Assembly (NCBI GenBank): GCA_963592185.1
Contig: CAVAVT010000007.1
Coordinates: forward strand, 1-44,183
DNA length: 44,183 nt
DNA from: CAVAVT01 sp963592185
Lineage (GTDB): Bacteria > Bacillota > Negativicutes > Selenomonadales > Selenomonadaceae
Direction: 5' to 3'
Part shown: positions 8,444 through 16,570 of the stretch, piece after piece
Position numbering within the stretch: the stretch's first letter is position 1
Layout: every line of letters begins with the position of its first letter
The notes under the pieces: generated by a model
What the model saw: the letters and a program-made list of their open reading frames with translations, nothing else
Databases searched by the model: none
What the model was told of the DNA's origin: nothing
Position numbers and translations under genes: made by a program

Positions 8444-9082
8444 ATGAATATGAGTGATGAAGTAATAAAGCTAAAGGGCGGCAGTGCCGGTCTGCAGCTT
8501 ATATTGGATCCCACAGCTGAATTTGATGTTGTGGTGGAGGAAATAAAGAAAAAGCTTCAGGAAGGCTCAAATTTTTTCTGTAAGGGAACAACCATATGGG
8601 TTGTGTCAGACAAGCTTTCCCAGGAAGAGAAGGACAGACTGGTACTTCTTTTCAGCAAGCATGGCGTAATCATGCGCACCGGAGTGCAGGAACATCCAGC
8701 TCCACAGGCAAAACAGCCTGCAGCAGAACCGGAGCCCGTCCGGGGGGCTGAAATACAGGAAATGATGGTGGTGAACCGCACAATTCGTGGTGGAGAGGAA
8801 ATAACAAGTCCAAGCTCCGTCCTTGTTTGTGGCAACGTAAACCCCGGAGCACAGATTATCGCTGGAGGAAGCATTGATATCAGAGGCACCTGCAGGGGTA
8901 TAGTACACGCCGGTGCCAATGGTGACAAGTCAGCATTTATAATAGCTGATCATCTCATGCCGGTGCAGATACGCATAGCAGATATGATAGCAAGATCTCC
9001 GGATAATATGGAAAAAACCGCCCACGCAGAAAAGGCGTACATCAAGAACGGGCAGATTACTATAGAACCAATTGACCGTTAA
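8444..9082 (+). CDS. minC: Septum site-determining protein MinC
   Basis: MinC inhibits FtsZ polymerisation away from midcell and is recruited to the membrane by MinD. The N-terminal FtsZ-inhibiting domain (about 1-80) is followed by a Pro/Gln/Ala-rich linker (HPAPQAKQPAAEPEPV). The C-terminal right-handed beta-helix has the family pattern: VVNRTIRGGEEI, SVLVCGNVNPGAQIIAGGSIDIRG and GDKSAFIIADHLMPVQIRIAD. Three in-frame ATGs (8438, 8444, 8450) are candidates. GGAG at 8433-8436 gives 7-base spacing to 8444, and GAGG at 8440-8443 gives 6 to 8450; 8438 is too close to its site. The downstream minD starts 45 bases later. Confidence 0.93.
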   Translation: MNMSDEVIKLKGGSAGLQLILDPTAEFDVVVEEIKKKLQEGSNFFCKGTTIWVVSDKLSQEEKDRLVLLFSKHGVIMRTGVQEHPAPQAKQPAAEPEPVRGAEIQEMMVVNRTIRGGEEITSPSSVLVCGNVNPGAQIIAGGSIDIRGTCRGIVHAGANGDKSAFIIADHLMPVQIRIADMIARSPDNMEKTAHAEKAYIKNGQITIEPIDR

Positions 9083-9127
9083 TGGGCCATTTGTAAGAGC
9101 CATTTATAGAAAGGCAGGAAAAGACTG

Positions 9128-9916
9128 ATGAGTGAAGTAATCGTAATTACCTCTGGAAAAGGCGGAGTAGGCAAGACAACTACGACAGCAAATCTGGGTG
9201 TGGGTCTGGCAATGAGAGGAAAAAGTGTTGTCCTTATTGATACTGATACCGGACTTCGCAATCTTGACTTGCTGCTGGGACTTGAAAACCGTATCATGTA
9301 TGATCTTATCGATGTTACCGAGGGAAGAGTTCCCTACAAGAAGGCTTTGGTAAGACATAAAAAGTACGAAAATCTTTTCCTGCTTCCTACCTCACAGGTA
9401 AAGGACAAGACCGCTGTTAATCCAGCTCAGCTTATAGTTCTTTGTGATGAGCTTAAAAAGTACTATGACTATGTGCTGATTGACTGTCCTGCTGGTATTG
9501 AGCAGGGATTCCAGACAGCTATTGCAGCTGCTGATTGGGCACTGGTAGTTACCATGCCGGAGATTTCAGCTGTACGTGATGCTGACAAGATTATCGGAGA
9601 GCTTAGCCGTGCTGACAAGGACAATATCAAGCTGGTGGTAAACCGTATCCGTCCACAGATGGTGGAACGTGGAGACATGCTTGACATGGATGATATCAAT
9701 GATATTCTTTCCATTGACTGCATTGGTCAGGTTCCGGATGATGAGACTGTTGTTACCGCTACCAATAATGGCGATCCGGTAATCACCGACAAGAATTCCC
9801 AGGCTGGACAGGCTTATAGAAATATTGTAGGCCGCATCTGCGGAGAGGAAATTCCTTTCATGGAATTTAAGCAGGAGGGTTTCTTTGCACGTTTAAAGAA
9901 AGCCTTTAATATGTAA
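9128..9916 (+). CDS. minD: Septum site-determining protein MinD (ATPase)
   Basis: MinD is a deviant-Walker ATPase of the ParA/MinD superfamily that binds the membrane when ATP-loaded, recruits MinC and is released by MinE. The deviant Walker A motif GKGGVGKTTTTANLG begins at about residue 10. DTDTGLRNLDLLLGLENR is the switch-I/A' region, and DYVLIDCPAGIEQGF is Walker B. The C-terminal KQEGFFARLKKAFNM is an amphipathic membrane-targeting helix, as expected for MinD. The length, 262 residues, is typical. It sits between minC and minE with short gaps, forming a minCDE operon. Confidence 0.96.
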   Translation: MSEVIVITSGKGGVGKTTTTANLGVGLAMRGKSVVLIDTDTGLRNLDLLLGLENRIMYDLIDVTEGRVPYKKALVRHKKYENLFLLPTSQVKDKTAVNPAQLIVLCDELKKYYDYVLIDCPAGIEQGFQTAIAAADWALVVTMPEISAVRDADKIIGELSRADKDNIKLVVNRIRPQMVERGDMLDMDDINDILSIDCIGQVPDDETVVTATNNGDPVITDKNSQAGQAYRNIVGRICGEEIPFMEFKQEGFFARLKKAFNM

Positions 9917-9929
9917 GGAGGGACTAGCT

Positions 9930-10208
9930 GTGATTGAAGCATTGATGAAAATATTTGGCAGGTCCGAAAAGTCTTCTAAGGATGTGGCAAAGGACCGCCT
10001 CAAGGTAGTTCTGATTCATGATCGTGCAAATATTTCTCCTGAAATCATGGAAAACCTTAGAGATGATATCATCAAGGTTATTTCCAAGTACATGGATATC
10101 AACAAGAACGACATGGAAATCAATTTGGCAAATGATGATGATTCAGTTGCACTGGTGGCAAATATTCCTGTGCAGAATATGAAGCATGATGCCGATATAA
10201 AGAAATAA
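9930..10208 (+). CDS. minE: Cell division topological specificity factor MinE
   Basis: MinE stimulates MinD ATPase and drives Min pole-to-pole oscillation. The N-terminal amphipathic stretch MIEALMKIFGRS is followed by the anti-MinD helix/strand (AKDRLKVVLIHDRANISPEIM). The C-terminal dimerisation domain begins at LRDDIIKVISKYMDI. The length is 92 residues, normal. The start is GTG 9930, 6 bases after a strong AAGGAGGG site. Presence of MinE rather than DivIVA alone indicates an oscillating Min system, a feature shared with other diderm lineages. Confidence 0.94.
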   Translation: MIEALMKIFGRSEKSSKDVAKDRLKVVLIHDRANISPEIMENLRDDIIKVISKYMDINKNDMEINLANDDDSVALVANIPVQNMKHDADIKK

Positions 10209-10244
10209 TTTCATGCGGCCCGTTTTTCAGGAGGCAATAGGTTC

Positions 10245-11354
10245 GTGGTCAAAAATAATAGATGGCTAAAGAGAATAGATCTCACGCTTGTAGCAGCCAC
10301 TATGGCAATAATGGTAATAAGCCTCATCACCATAGGAAGTGCAACACATATCAATACTTCGGGAGATGCCAGGTTTTGGTATGTACAGAGACAGGGTATA
10401 TTTGCCCTGATTAATATAGCCCTGGCAGCGTTCCTGATGAATTTTGATTACAAGATGCTGCAGCGATATGGAAAGAAGCTTTATATTTTCAATTTAATAA
10501 TTTTGGTGGCAGTTATGCTTGTGGGGCAGTCAGCCCTAGGAGCACAGCGCTGGATAGCCATCGGCCCAATTGCCATACAGCCATCAGAGTTTTCAAAGAT
10601 AATAATGATAGTGTGTCTGGCGGCTATGCTTGAGGACCGTATCGGAAAACTCAACACCTTTAGGGATCTTCTGCCGGTGGCGGCATATGTTGGAGTACCA
10701 TTTCTGCTGGTAATGAAGCAGCCTGACCTTGGAACTTCGCTGGTATTTATGGCAATATTTCTGGGAATGATTTTTGTCTGCGGTGTCAACCTGAGACTCC
10801 TGGGAATAGTGTTTGGCTGCGGTGTCCTGTGTATGCCGATAATGTGGCATTTTTTGAAGGAATATCAAAAGCTTCGCATAAAGGTCTTTCTGGACCCGAA
10901 TGTTGACCCACTGGGTTCTGGATATCACATTATCCAGTCCAAAATCGCCATTGGTTCCGGGGGACTCCTGGGAAAAGGTCTTTTTGAGGGCAGCCAGAGT
11001 CAGCTGAATTTCCTGCCGGAGAATCACACGGATTTTATCTTTGCGGTTGTTGGCGAGGAGCTGGGCTTTGTAGGGGCGGCATTTTTGCTGATAATGTACC
11101 TCATAATCTTGTGGAGGGGCATTGTTATAGCAAGAGAGGCCAGCGATACCTTTGGCCGGCTGCTGGCGGTTGGAATAACCTCCATGCTTGCCTTCCACGT
11201 ATTGGTAAATGTGGGAATGACCACAGGAATCATGCCTGTTACAGGCATTCCGCTTCCGTTCATGAGCTATGGTGTCAGCGCCCTGACTACGAATATAATG
11301 GCCATAACGATTTTGCTGAATATTCATATGCGGAAGCAAAAATTAACATTTTAG
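10245..11354 (+). CDS. rodA: Rod shape-determining SEDS glycosyltransferase RodA
   Basis: RodA is the SEDS-family peptidoglycan polymerase of the elongasome, paired with PBP2. About ten membrane helices are visible. Family segments include LGAQRWIAIGPIAIQPSEFSK (catalytic loop region), MKQPDLGTSLVFMAIF (contains the conserved Asp) and NFLPENHTDFIFAVVGEELGF. The C-terminal VTGIPLPFMSYGVSAL is the canonical SEDS ending. At 369 residues it is typical for RodA rather than FtsW, and its location beside mre and min genes supports this. The GTG start at 10245 is preceded by AGGAGG. It ends before a strong terminator. Confidence 0.93.
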   Translation: MVKNNRWLKRIDLTLVAATMAIMVISLITIGSATHINTSGDARFWYVQRQGIFALINIALAAFLMNFDYKMLQRYGKKLYIFNLIILVAVMLVGQSALGAQRWIAIGPIAIQPSEFSKIIMIVCLAAMLEDRIGKLNTFRDLLPVAAYVGVPFLLVMKQPDLGTSLVFMAIFLGMIFVCGVNLRLLGIVFGCGVLCMPIMWHFLKEYQKLRIKVFLDPNVDPLGSGYHIIQSKIAIGSGGLLGKGLFEGSQSQLNFLPENHTDFIFAVVGEELGFVGAAFLLIMYLIILWRGIVIAREASDTFGRLLAVGITSMLAFHVLVNVGMTTGIMPVTGIPLPFMSYGVSALTTNIMAITILLNIHMRKQKLTF

Positions 11355-11381
11355 ATAAAGCCCTGGCTTTGGGGCGTTATG

Positions 11382-11416
11382 AAAAGGGTGTTGTCCCTGG
11401 GCAATAACCCTTTTTT
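11382..11416 (+). terminator. Intrinsic terminator after rodA
   Basis: Left arm AAAAGGGT (11382-11389) pairs with ACCCTTTT (11407-11414), with an inner TTG/CAA pairing. Six T residues (11411-11416) follow the stem core. It closes the minCDE-rodA unit. Confidence 0.82.
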
Positions 11417-11503
11417 AATGCCTTCCCAAGGATACAGAGGCTAAATGATATGTATGAGCAATGTTTCGGATTTGTATTATATAACTGGAGGAAAGAATAT
11501 CTT

Positions 11504-14128
11504 ATGGTAAAGCTGGAACCGGAGATTCTGCAGGCTGTTGAAAAGCCGGCACGCTACACCGGACAGGAGTGGAATCAGATAAAGAAAAATGCAGATGAGG
11601 CGGAGTGCAGCTTTGCACTGGCACTGCCTGATGTGTATGAAGTTGGAATGTCAAACCTTGGTCTCAAGATACTTTATGAGGTGTTAAACCGTCAGGAAGG
11701 AATTGCTGCGGAACGTGTTTATGCTCCCTGGACCGACATGGAGGAGCAGATGCGGAGCCACGATATCCCACTGTTTTCACTCGAAAGCCATCGTGAAATC
11801 AAGAAGTTTGATTTCCTGGGATTTTCACTTCAATATGAAATGATATACTCCAATGTGCTGAATATGCTGGATCTTGCTGGAATCCCCATTTGGACTCGGG
11901 ACAGAGCCGAAGAGGATCCCTTTGTCATTGGAGGAGGCCCCTGCGTATACAACACCGAGCCAGTGGCAGAATTCTTCGATTTATTTATCATAGGCGAGGG
12001 CGAAGAAGTCATAGTAGAGCTTGGAGAAGCTTTTATCCAGTGGAAAAAAGAGGGGCGTCCCGGAGGCCGTCAGGGATTTTTGGAGAGGGCAGCGGAGCTG
12101 TCTGGAATATATGTGCCGGAATTTTATGAGCCTCAGTACAAAAATGATATTTTTGACGGGTTAAAGATACTGAATCCCCATGCAAAACCTGTTATAAAGA
12201 AACGGGTTATCCAGAATATGGATGATGTAATTTTTACTGAAAATCCCATTGTTCCCAATATCGATATAGTACACAACCGTATCATGTTGGAGCTGTTCCG
12301 TGGATGCTCAAGGGGATGCCGCTTCTGTCAGGCTGGTATTGCCTACAGACCGGTTAGGGAACGCAGTGAGAAGAAACTCCGAGAGCTTGCCAGAAAGCTT
12401 CTTGACACCACCGGATACAATGAAATGTCACTGACTTCCCTGTCATCTGCAGATTACTCCTGTCTGGAAAATCTTGTGGACAATCTCATGAACGGCTGTC
12501 AGAAGGAAATGGTAAGCTTTTCACTGCCATCCCTCCGTATAGACAGTTTTTCCATTGACCTTGCCCATAGAATGCAGCAGGTTAGAAAAAGCGGACTTAC
12601 ATTTGCCCCAGAGGCCGGAACCCAGCGTATGAGGGACGTTATCAACAAGGGCGTAACAGAGGAAAATCTTTTGACAGCGGTGGGGGCCGCATTCCGCCAG
12701 GGGTGGAAGCAGGTAAAGCTTTATTTCATGATGGGTCTGCCCACAGAAACCGATGAAGACGTTATCGGAATAGCTAAGCTGGCAAAGAAGGTTGTGGACC
12801 TTTACACAGAAATCAAGGGAAAGAGGGGGGTAAAGGTTACAGTCAGTGTTTCCTGCTTTGTACCCAAGCCTTTTACCCCGTTTCAGTGGTTCGGACAGGT
12901 TCCAATTGAGGAATTTGAAAGAAAACAGCGTCTGCTGAAGGAAAATATTACTGACCGTGCCATTACCTTCAACTATCATGATGCCCGTGTCAGCGTGCTG
13001 GAGGGGGCCATAGCCCGTGGGGACAGACGTATAAGCCAGGTGATTTATCAGGCTTGGAAGGACGGGGCACGCTTTGATGGCTGGACGGATCTTTTCAAAA
13101 ATGATGTATGGCATGAGGCTTTTAGAAAATGCGGAATAGATATAAAAGCTTTCAATGAAAGAACACGGGACTTTGATGAGGCTTTGCCCTGGGAACATAC
13201 AACTCCGGGTGTCAGCCGGAAATTCCTAAAGAGCGAATATGACAAGGCAATTGCCGAGGAGCTTACCCATGATTGCAGGCGCAGTACCTGTACAGGATGC
13301 GGAATTTGTCCGTCATTGGGTGTGAAAATCGTTGACCATGCTGATGTTGCTGACCAGTGCGAGGTGGTTCCACCGGCTGCAGATGCTGATAAAAATAAGC
13401 GTGGAACTCCTGGTCATACCGGTGGAGCGCCGAGACAGCTGTATAAGTTCAGGGCAGAAATAACCAAGGATGAGGATGTGAGATACATATCTCATCTGGA
13501 TTATGCCGGACTGATAGAGCGTTCAATCAGGAGAGCAAAGCTTCCGGCGGCGTATTCCGAAGGCTTTAATCCCCATATGAAGATAGCCTTCGCTTCAGCA
13601 TTGGCTGTGGGAGTAACCAGCAGTGCAGAGTATATGGATTTCGAGCTGACCGAGGACCTGGCGCAGCCGGAGGTTTTTGATAGACTTTCAGCAAATCTTC
13701 CATCAGGAATCAAGCTTTTGAAGCTCAAAAAATTTGAAGGAAAGCAAAAGGCTCTTATGGCGGCAGTTGACCTGGCACAGTATGACACCTTTGTGCCGCT
13801 TGAGGGAGACTTTAAGGCTGCCCAGGAAGCCTGCAGAAGATTTAATGGTCTGCCGGAATATATATATCATCGTGTAACCCCGAAAAAAATCAGGGATATA
13901 GAGATAAAGCAGTACATGGCAGCGCCTGTTTCCGTGGAACTCTGCAAAGATGGAAAGACACTCCATATAACGGCAGATATACGTATCACTTCCACCGGAA
14001 GTATCAAGAATGGCGAGGTATTGAAAATACTGGCTGATGACTTTGGACTGCCAATTACTATCGAAAGAGCGCTGGTGGACAGGAGGGCACTTCTTTCCGA
14101 AGGACGTCCCCTTATAGATCTTGTTTGA
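11504..14128 (+). CDS. Fused TIGR03960-type B12-binding radical SAM protein with TIGR03936 domain
   Basis: This large protein of 874 residues joins two families that are often separate neighbours. The N-terminal two thirds match the TIGR03960 B12-binding-like radical SAM group. DVYEVGMSNLGLKILYEVLN is in the N-terminal domain, and the Cys triad FRGCSRGCRFCQAG (Cys about 268, 272, 275) would bind the SAM [4Fe-4S] cluster. A second Cys cluster, CRRSTCTGCGICP, lies at the join near residue 590. The final about 220 residues (from YKFRAEITKDEDVRYISHLD) are a TIGR03936 domain. The reaction is unknown; location before RNase G is conserved in Bacillota. An upstream ATG at 11450 is in frame, but GGAGG at 11487-11491 supports ATG 11504. 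Confidence 0.88.
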   Translation: MVKLEPEILQAVEKPARYTGQEWNQIKKNADEAECSFALALPDVYEVGMSNLGLKILYEVLNRQEGIAAERVYAPWTDMEEQMRSHDIPLFSLESHREIKKFDFLGFSLQYEMIYSNVLNMLDLAGIPIWTRDRAEEDPFVIGGGPCVYNTEPVAEFFDLFIIGEGEEVIVELGEAFIQWKKEGRPGGRQGFLERAAELSGIYVPEFYEPQYKNDIFDGLKILNPHAKPVIKKRVIQNMDDVIFTENPIVPNIDIVHNRIMLELFRGCSRGCRFCQAGIAYRPVRERSEKKLRELARKLLDTTGYNEMSLTSLSSADYSCLENLVDNLMNGCQKEMVSFSLPSLRIDSFSIDLAHRMQQVRKSGLTFAPEAGTQRMRDVINKGVTEENLLTAVGAAFRQGWKQVKLYFMMGLPTETDEDVIGIAKLAKKVVDLYTEIKGKRGVKVTVSVSCFVPKPFTPFQWFGQVPIEEFERKQRLLKENITDRAITFNYHDARVSVLEGAIARGDRRISQVIYQAWKDGARFDGWTDLFKNDVWHEAFRKCGIDIKAFNERTRDFDEALPWEHTTPGVSRKFLKSEYDKAIAEELTHDCRRSTCTGCGICPSLGVKIVDHADVADQCEVVPPAADADKNKRGTPGHTGGAPRQLYKFRAEITKDEDVRYISHLDYAGLIERSIRRAKLPAAYSEGFNPHMKIAFASALAVGVTSSAEYMDFELTEDLAQPEVFDRLSANLPSGIKLLKLKKFEGKQKALMAAVDLAQYDTFVPLEGDFKAAQEACRRFNGLPEYIYHRVTPKKIRDIEIKQYMAAPVSVELCKDGKTLHITADIRITSTGSIKNGEVLKILADDFGLPITIERALVDRRALLSEGRPLIDLV

Positions 14129-14161
14129 TTATGTGTGAAAATTTTTAAGGAGAATCATCCT

Positions 14162-15601
14162 ATGAAGTCTATTCTGGTCAGCATAGTTCCTGAAGAGACC
14201 TGCATGGCTGTTGTGTCAGGGCAGGAGCTTTTGGCATTGCAGGTGGAGCGTCCATCACACTCACATCTCGTGGGAAATATATACAAGGGCTTTGTACAGA
14301 ATGTCTTGCCGGGAATGCAGGCGGCCTTTGTAGACATAGGTCAGAGCAAAAACGCCTTCATGTACATTGGGGACGGAAAGCCCAAGGACGTAATTGATGC
14401 TATTCCTGCCAATGAAAAAATACATATAGGCCAGAAGATTCCGGTCCAAATTGTAAAGGATGCGGTGGGAACAAAGGGACCTCGTGCCACTACCCACCTT
14501 TCATTGCCGGGGCGGCATGTGGTGCTTATGCCCACAGCAGCATATATAGGAATTTCCCGGAGGATTGAGGATGATTCTGAAAGGGAAAGACTTCATAAGA
14601 TTGCAGAAAAGCTCTGTCCAAAGGGAATGGGGCTGATTATCCGTACCGTTGCTGCCGGACAGAAGGAAGAGGTTCTGGCTGAGGATGTAAAATATCTCAC
14701 AAGGCTGTGGGAATCCCTTATGGCAAGAAACCGCATGACCAAGGTTCCGACACTTCTCTATAGAGATGCGGATTTAATCATCCGCATTGTGAGAGACTAT
14801 TTTACTGATGAAATCTCCGAGCTCGTGGTGGACGATTTGGAAAGCTACCATAGGGTGACAGATTTGGTGTCTGGAATATCACCGGAACTTCTGGACCGGG
14901 TAAAGCTTTATGATGGCAAGATACCGATGTTCAAGAAGTATGGTATCGACACGGAAATAGAAAAGGTGGGAAGCCGTCAGATTGAGCTTCCTTCCGGAGG
15001 CTTTATTGTCATTGACAAAACCGAAGCCCTCACTGTAATTGATGTTAATACAGGCAAATATGTTGGTAGAAATAATTTGTCTGACACCGCCTACAATGCC
15101 AACATAGAGGCTGCGGAGGAAATCCTGAAGCAGATAAGGCTCAGGGATATTGGCGGAATCATCATTATCGACTTCATCGACATGGACACTGGCGCCCAGA
15201 AGGAAGGACTCATGGAGTTCCTGCGTGAAAGAGTCAAATTGGACCGTACAAAAACAAACATTGTGGATATTACATCCCTTGGTCTGGTGGAAATTACCAG
15301 AAAGAAATCAAGGCAGAACTTTGAAAGCATAATTTATACGGAGTGTCCCTGCTGCAACGGCAAGGGAAGAATTGAAAGCCCGGAAACAGTGGTAATCAGC
15401 ATCTGCAGGGAACTGAGGCGGTTTGAGGCAAAGCAGCATTCGGCAGGGGGATACACTGTGGAAGTTCATCCTTCAGTGGAGGAAGCGCTGATTAAATCCG
15501 AGAATGTAAAACAGCTCTGCCGGACACTTGGAATAGACATACACATATGTTCAGACCCGGCAAAGCATCCAGAAGCTTATTCTATTTTGCAGAAAAGCTG
15601 A
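14162..15601 (+). CDS. rng: Ribonuclease G/E family endoribonuclease
   Basis: This single-strand RNA endonuclease acts in rRNA maturation and mRNA decay. The N-terminal S1-like domain includes NIYKGFVQNVLPGMQAAFVDIG. The catalytic DNase-I-like region carries VIDVNTGKYVGR and IGGIIIIDFIDMD, whose Asp residues match the metal-binding pair of RNase E/G. The zinc-link-like CPCCNGKGRI follows. At 479 residues there is no long scaffold tail, so it is RNase G-like. GTG 14135 also opens the frame, but AAGGAG at 14147-14152 favours ATG 14162. The gene follows the radical SAM gene by 33 bases. The usual downstream rplU-rpmA-obg block is not here; rpsB follows instead. Confidence 0.93.
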   Translation: MKSILVSIVPEETCMAVVSGQELLALQVERPSHSHLVGNIYKGFVQNVLPGMQAAFVDIGQSKNAFMYIGDGKPKDVIDAIPANEKIHIGQKIPVQIVKDAVGTKGPRATTHLSLPGRHVVLMPTAAYIGISRRIEDDSERERLHKIAEKLCPKGMGLIIRTVAAGQKEEVLAEDVKYLTRLWESLMARNRMTKVPTLLYRDADLIIRIVRDYFTDEISELVVDDLESYHRVTDLVSGISPELLDRVKLYDGKIPMFKKYGIDTEIEKVGSRQIELPSGGFIVIDKTEALTVIDVNTGKYVGRNNLSDTAYNANIEAAEEILKQIRLRDIGGIIIIDFIDMDTGAQKEGLMEFLRERVKLDRTKTNIVDITSLGLVEITRKKSRQNFESIIYTECPCCNGKGRIESPETVVISICRELRRFEAKQHSAGGYTVEVHPSVEEALIKSENVKQLCRTLGIDIHICSDPAKHPEAYSILQKS

Positions 15602-15619
15602 TATCCATAAAATTTTTAA

Positions 15620-15648
15620 TTGTATTTCATATTTTATTATGATATAAT
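15620..15648 (+). promoter_or_regulatory. Promoter for the rpsB operon
   Basis: The -35 TTGTAT (15620-15625) and a perfect -10 TATAAT (15643-15648) are separated by 17 bases. A TG dinucleotide one base before the -10 makes it an extended -10 promoter. Predicted transcription starts near 15655, giving a leader of about 108 bases. Confidence 0.75.
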
Positions 15649-15654
15649 TTTTCA

Positions 15655-15762
15655 CGGTGTAACAAAATAAACACGCACAACCCGATATTTGTACTGTGCC
15701 CGTAGGTACGGGTGACGCAAAGGATGAGGGATGCGGAAGAAAAAAACAGGAGGTGCACCAAC
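15655..15762 (+). promoter_or_regulatory. rpsB 5' leader with hairpin
   Basis: The leader before rpsB contains a 5-bp GC-rich stem (CCCGT at 15699-15703 with ACGGG at 15708-15712, loop AGGT). Ribosomal protein S2 is known to autoregulate its own mRNA in several bacteria. Whether this leader does so is inference; the structure is short and could be incidental. Confidence 0.4.
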
Positions 15763-16494
15763 ATGGCAGTAGTTTCCATGAAGCAGTTATTAGAAGCAGG
15801 TGTTCATTTCGGACACCAGACCAGAAGATGGAACCCTAAGATGGCAAAGTACATCTTCACAGAGCGTAACGGTATCTATATCATCGATCTTCAGAAGACC
15901 GTTCGCAAGGTAGACGAGGCTTATGACTTCATGCGCAGCATCGCAGAGGAAGGCAAGTCCGTTCTTTTCGTAGGTACTAAGAAGCAGGCTCAGGAAGCAA
16001 TCAAGGACGAGGCACTCAAGTGCGATATGTTCTATGTAAATGAGCGCTGGCTCGGCGGTATGCTCACCAACTTCCAGACCATCCAGAAGCGTATTGCACG
16101 CCTTAAGGAGCTGGAGAAGATGGAGCAGGATGGAACTTTTGAAGTTCTCACCAAGAAGGAAGTTCTCACTCTCCGTCATGAGATGGAAAAGCTCGAGAAG
16201 TTCTTGGGCGGCATCAAGAACATGGACAAGCTTCCAGGCGCACTGTTCATCGTTGATCCCCGCAAGGAGCGCATTGCTGTAGCTGAGGCTCGCAAGCTCA
16301 ACATTCCTATCGTTGCTATCATTGACACCAACTGCGATCCTGATGAGATCGACTATCCTATTCCTGGTAACGATGATGCAATCCGTGCGGTTAAGCTTCT
16401 TACTGGCCGTATGGCTGACGCTGTCCTTGAGGGCCGTCAGGGCGAGGCTGAAGAGGCAGAGGCTCCTGCAGAGGCAGCTTCCGACGCTGAGTAA
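15763..16494 (+). CDS. rpsB: 30S ribosomal protein S2
   Basis: This is a small-subunit ribosomal protein, added late in assembly on the solvent side. The N-terminal segment MAVVSMKQLLEAGVHFGHQTRRWNPKM is diagnostic in position and composition, and FVGTKKQAQEAI, ERWLGGMLTNFQTI and LFIVDPRKERIAVAEA are conserved S2 blocks. The last about 15 residues are Glu/Ala-rich. The frame extends upstream to 15712, but CAGGAGG located 9 bases before ATG 15763 fixes the start. It is 243 residues long. Codon choice is strongly biased, as expected for a highly expressed gene. It is first in the rpsB-tsf operon. Confidence 0.97.
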   Translation: MAVVSMKQLLEAGVHFGHQTRRWNPKMAKYIFTERNGIYIIDLQKTVRKVDEAYDFMRSIAEEGKSVLFVGTKKQAQEAIKDEALKCDMFYVNERWLGGMLTNFQTIQKRIARLKELEKMEQDGTFEVLTKKEVLTLRHEMEKLEKFLGGIKNMDKLPGALFIVDPRKERIAVAEARKLNIPIVAIIDTNCDPDEIDYPIPGNDDAIRAVKLLTGRMADAVLEGRQGEAEEAEAPAEAASDAE

Positions 16495-16518
16495 TTAAAC
16501 GAATATAATAAACTAAAG

Positions 16519-16553
16519 ATGGGGGTAGGGGATATATCCCTTACCTCCGTTTT
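16519..16553 (+). terminator. Attenuator/terminator between rpsB and tsf
   Basis: A long stem (left 16519-16532, right 16537-16550, with two G-T pairs and one weak position) is capped by a 4-base loop and followed by a T-run. It lies between two genes usually co-transcribed, so partial termination is likely. Confidence 0.75.
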
Positions 16554-16570
16554 ATAATAGGAGGATATAT

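Noticed and set aside
12521..13198. 225-residue antisense frame opposite the radical SAM gene
   Set aside because: No ribosome site, composition unlike real proteins, no recognisable motif.
15712..15762. Upstream extension of rpsB, possible leader peptide
   Set aside because: It is in frame with rpsB and lacks a separate stop; the strong ribosome site is before ATG 15763, so it is only an open leader.
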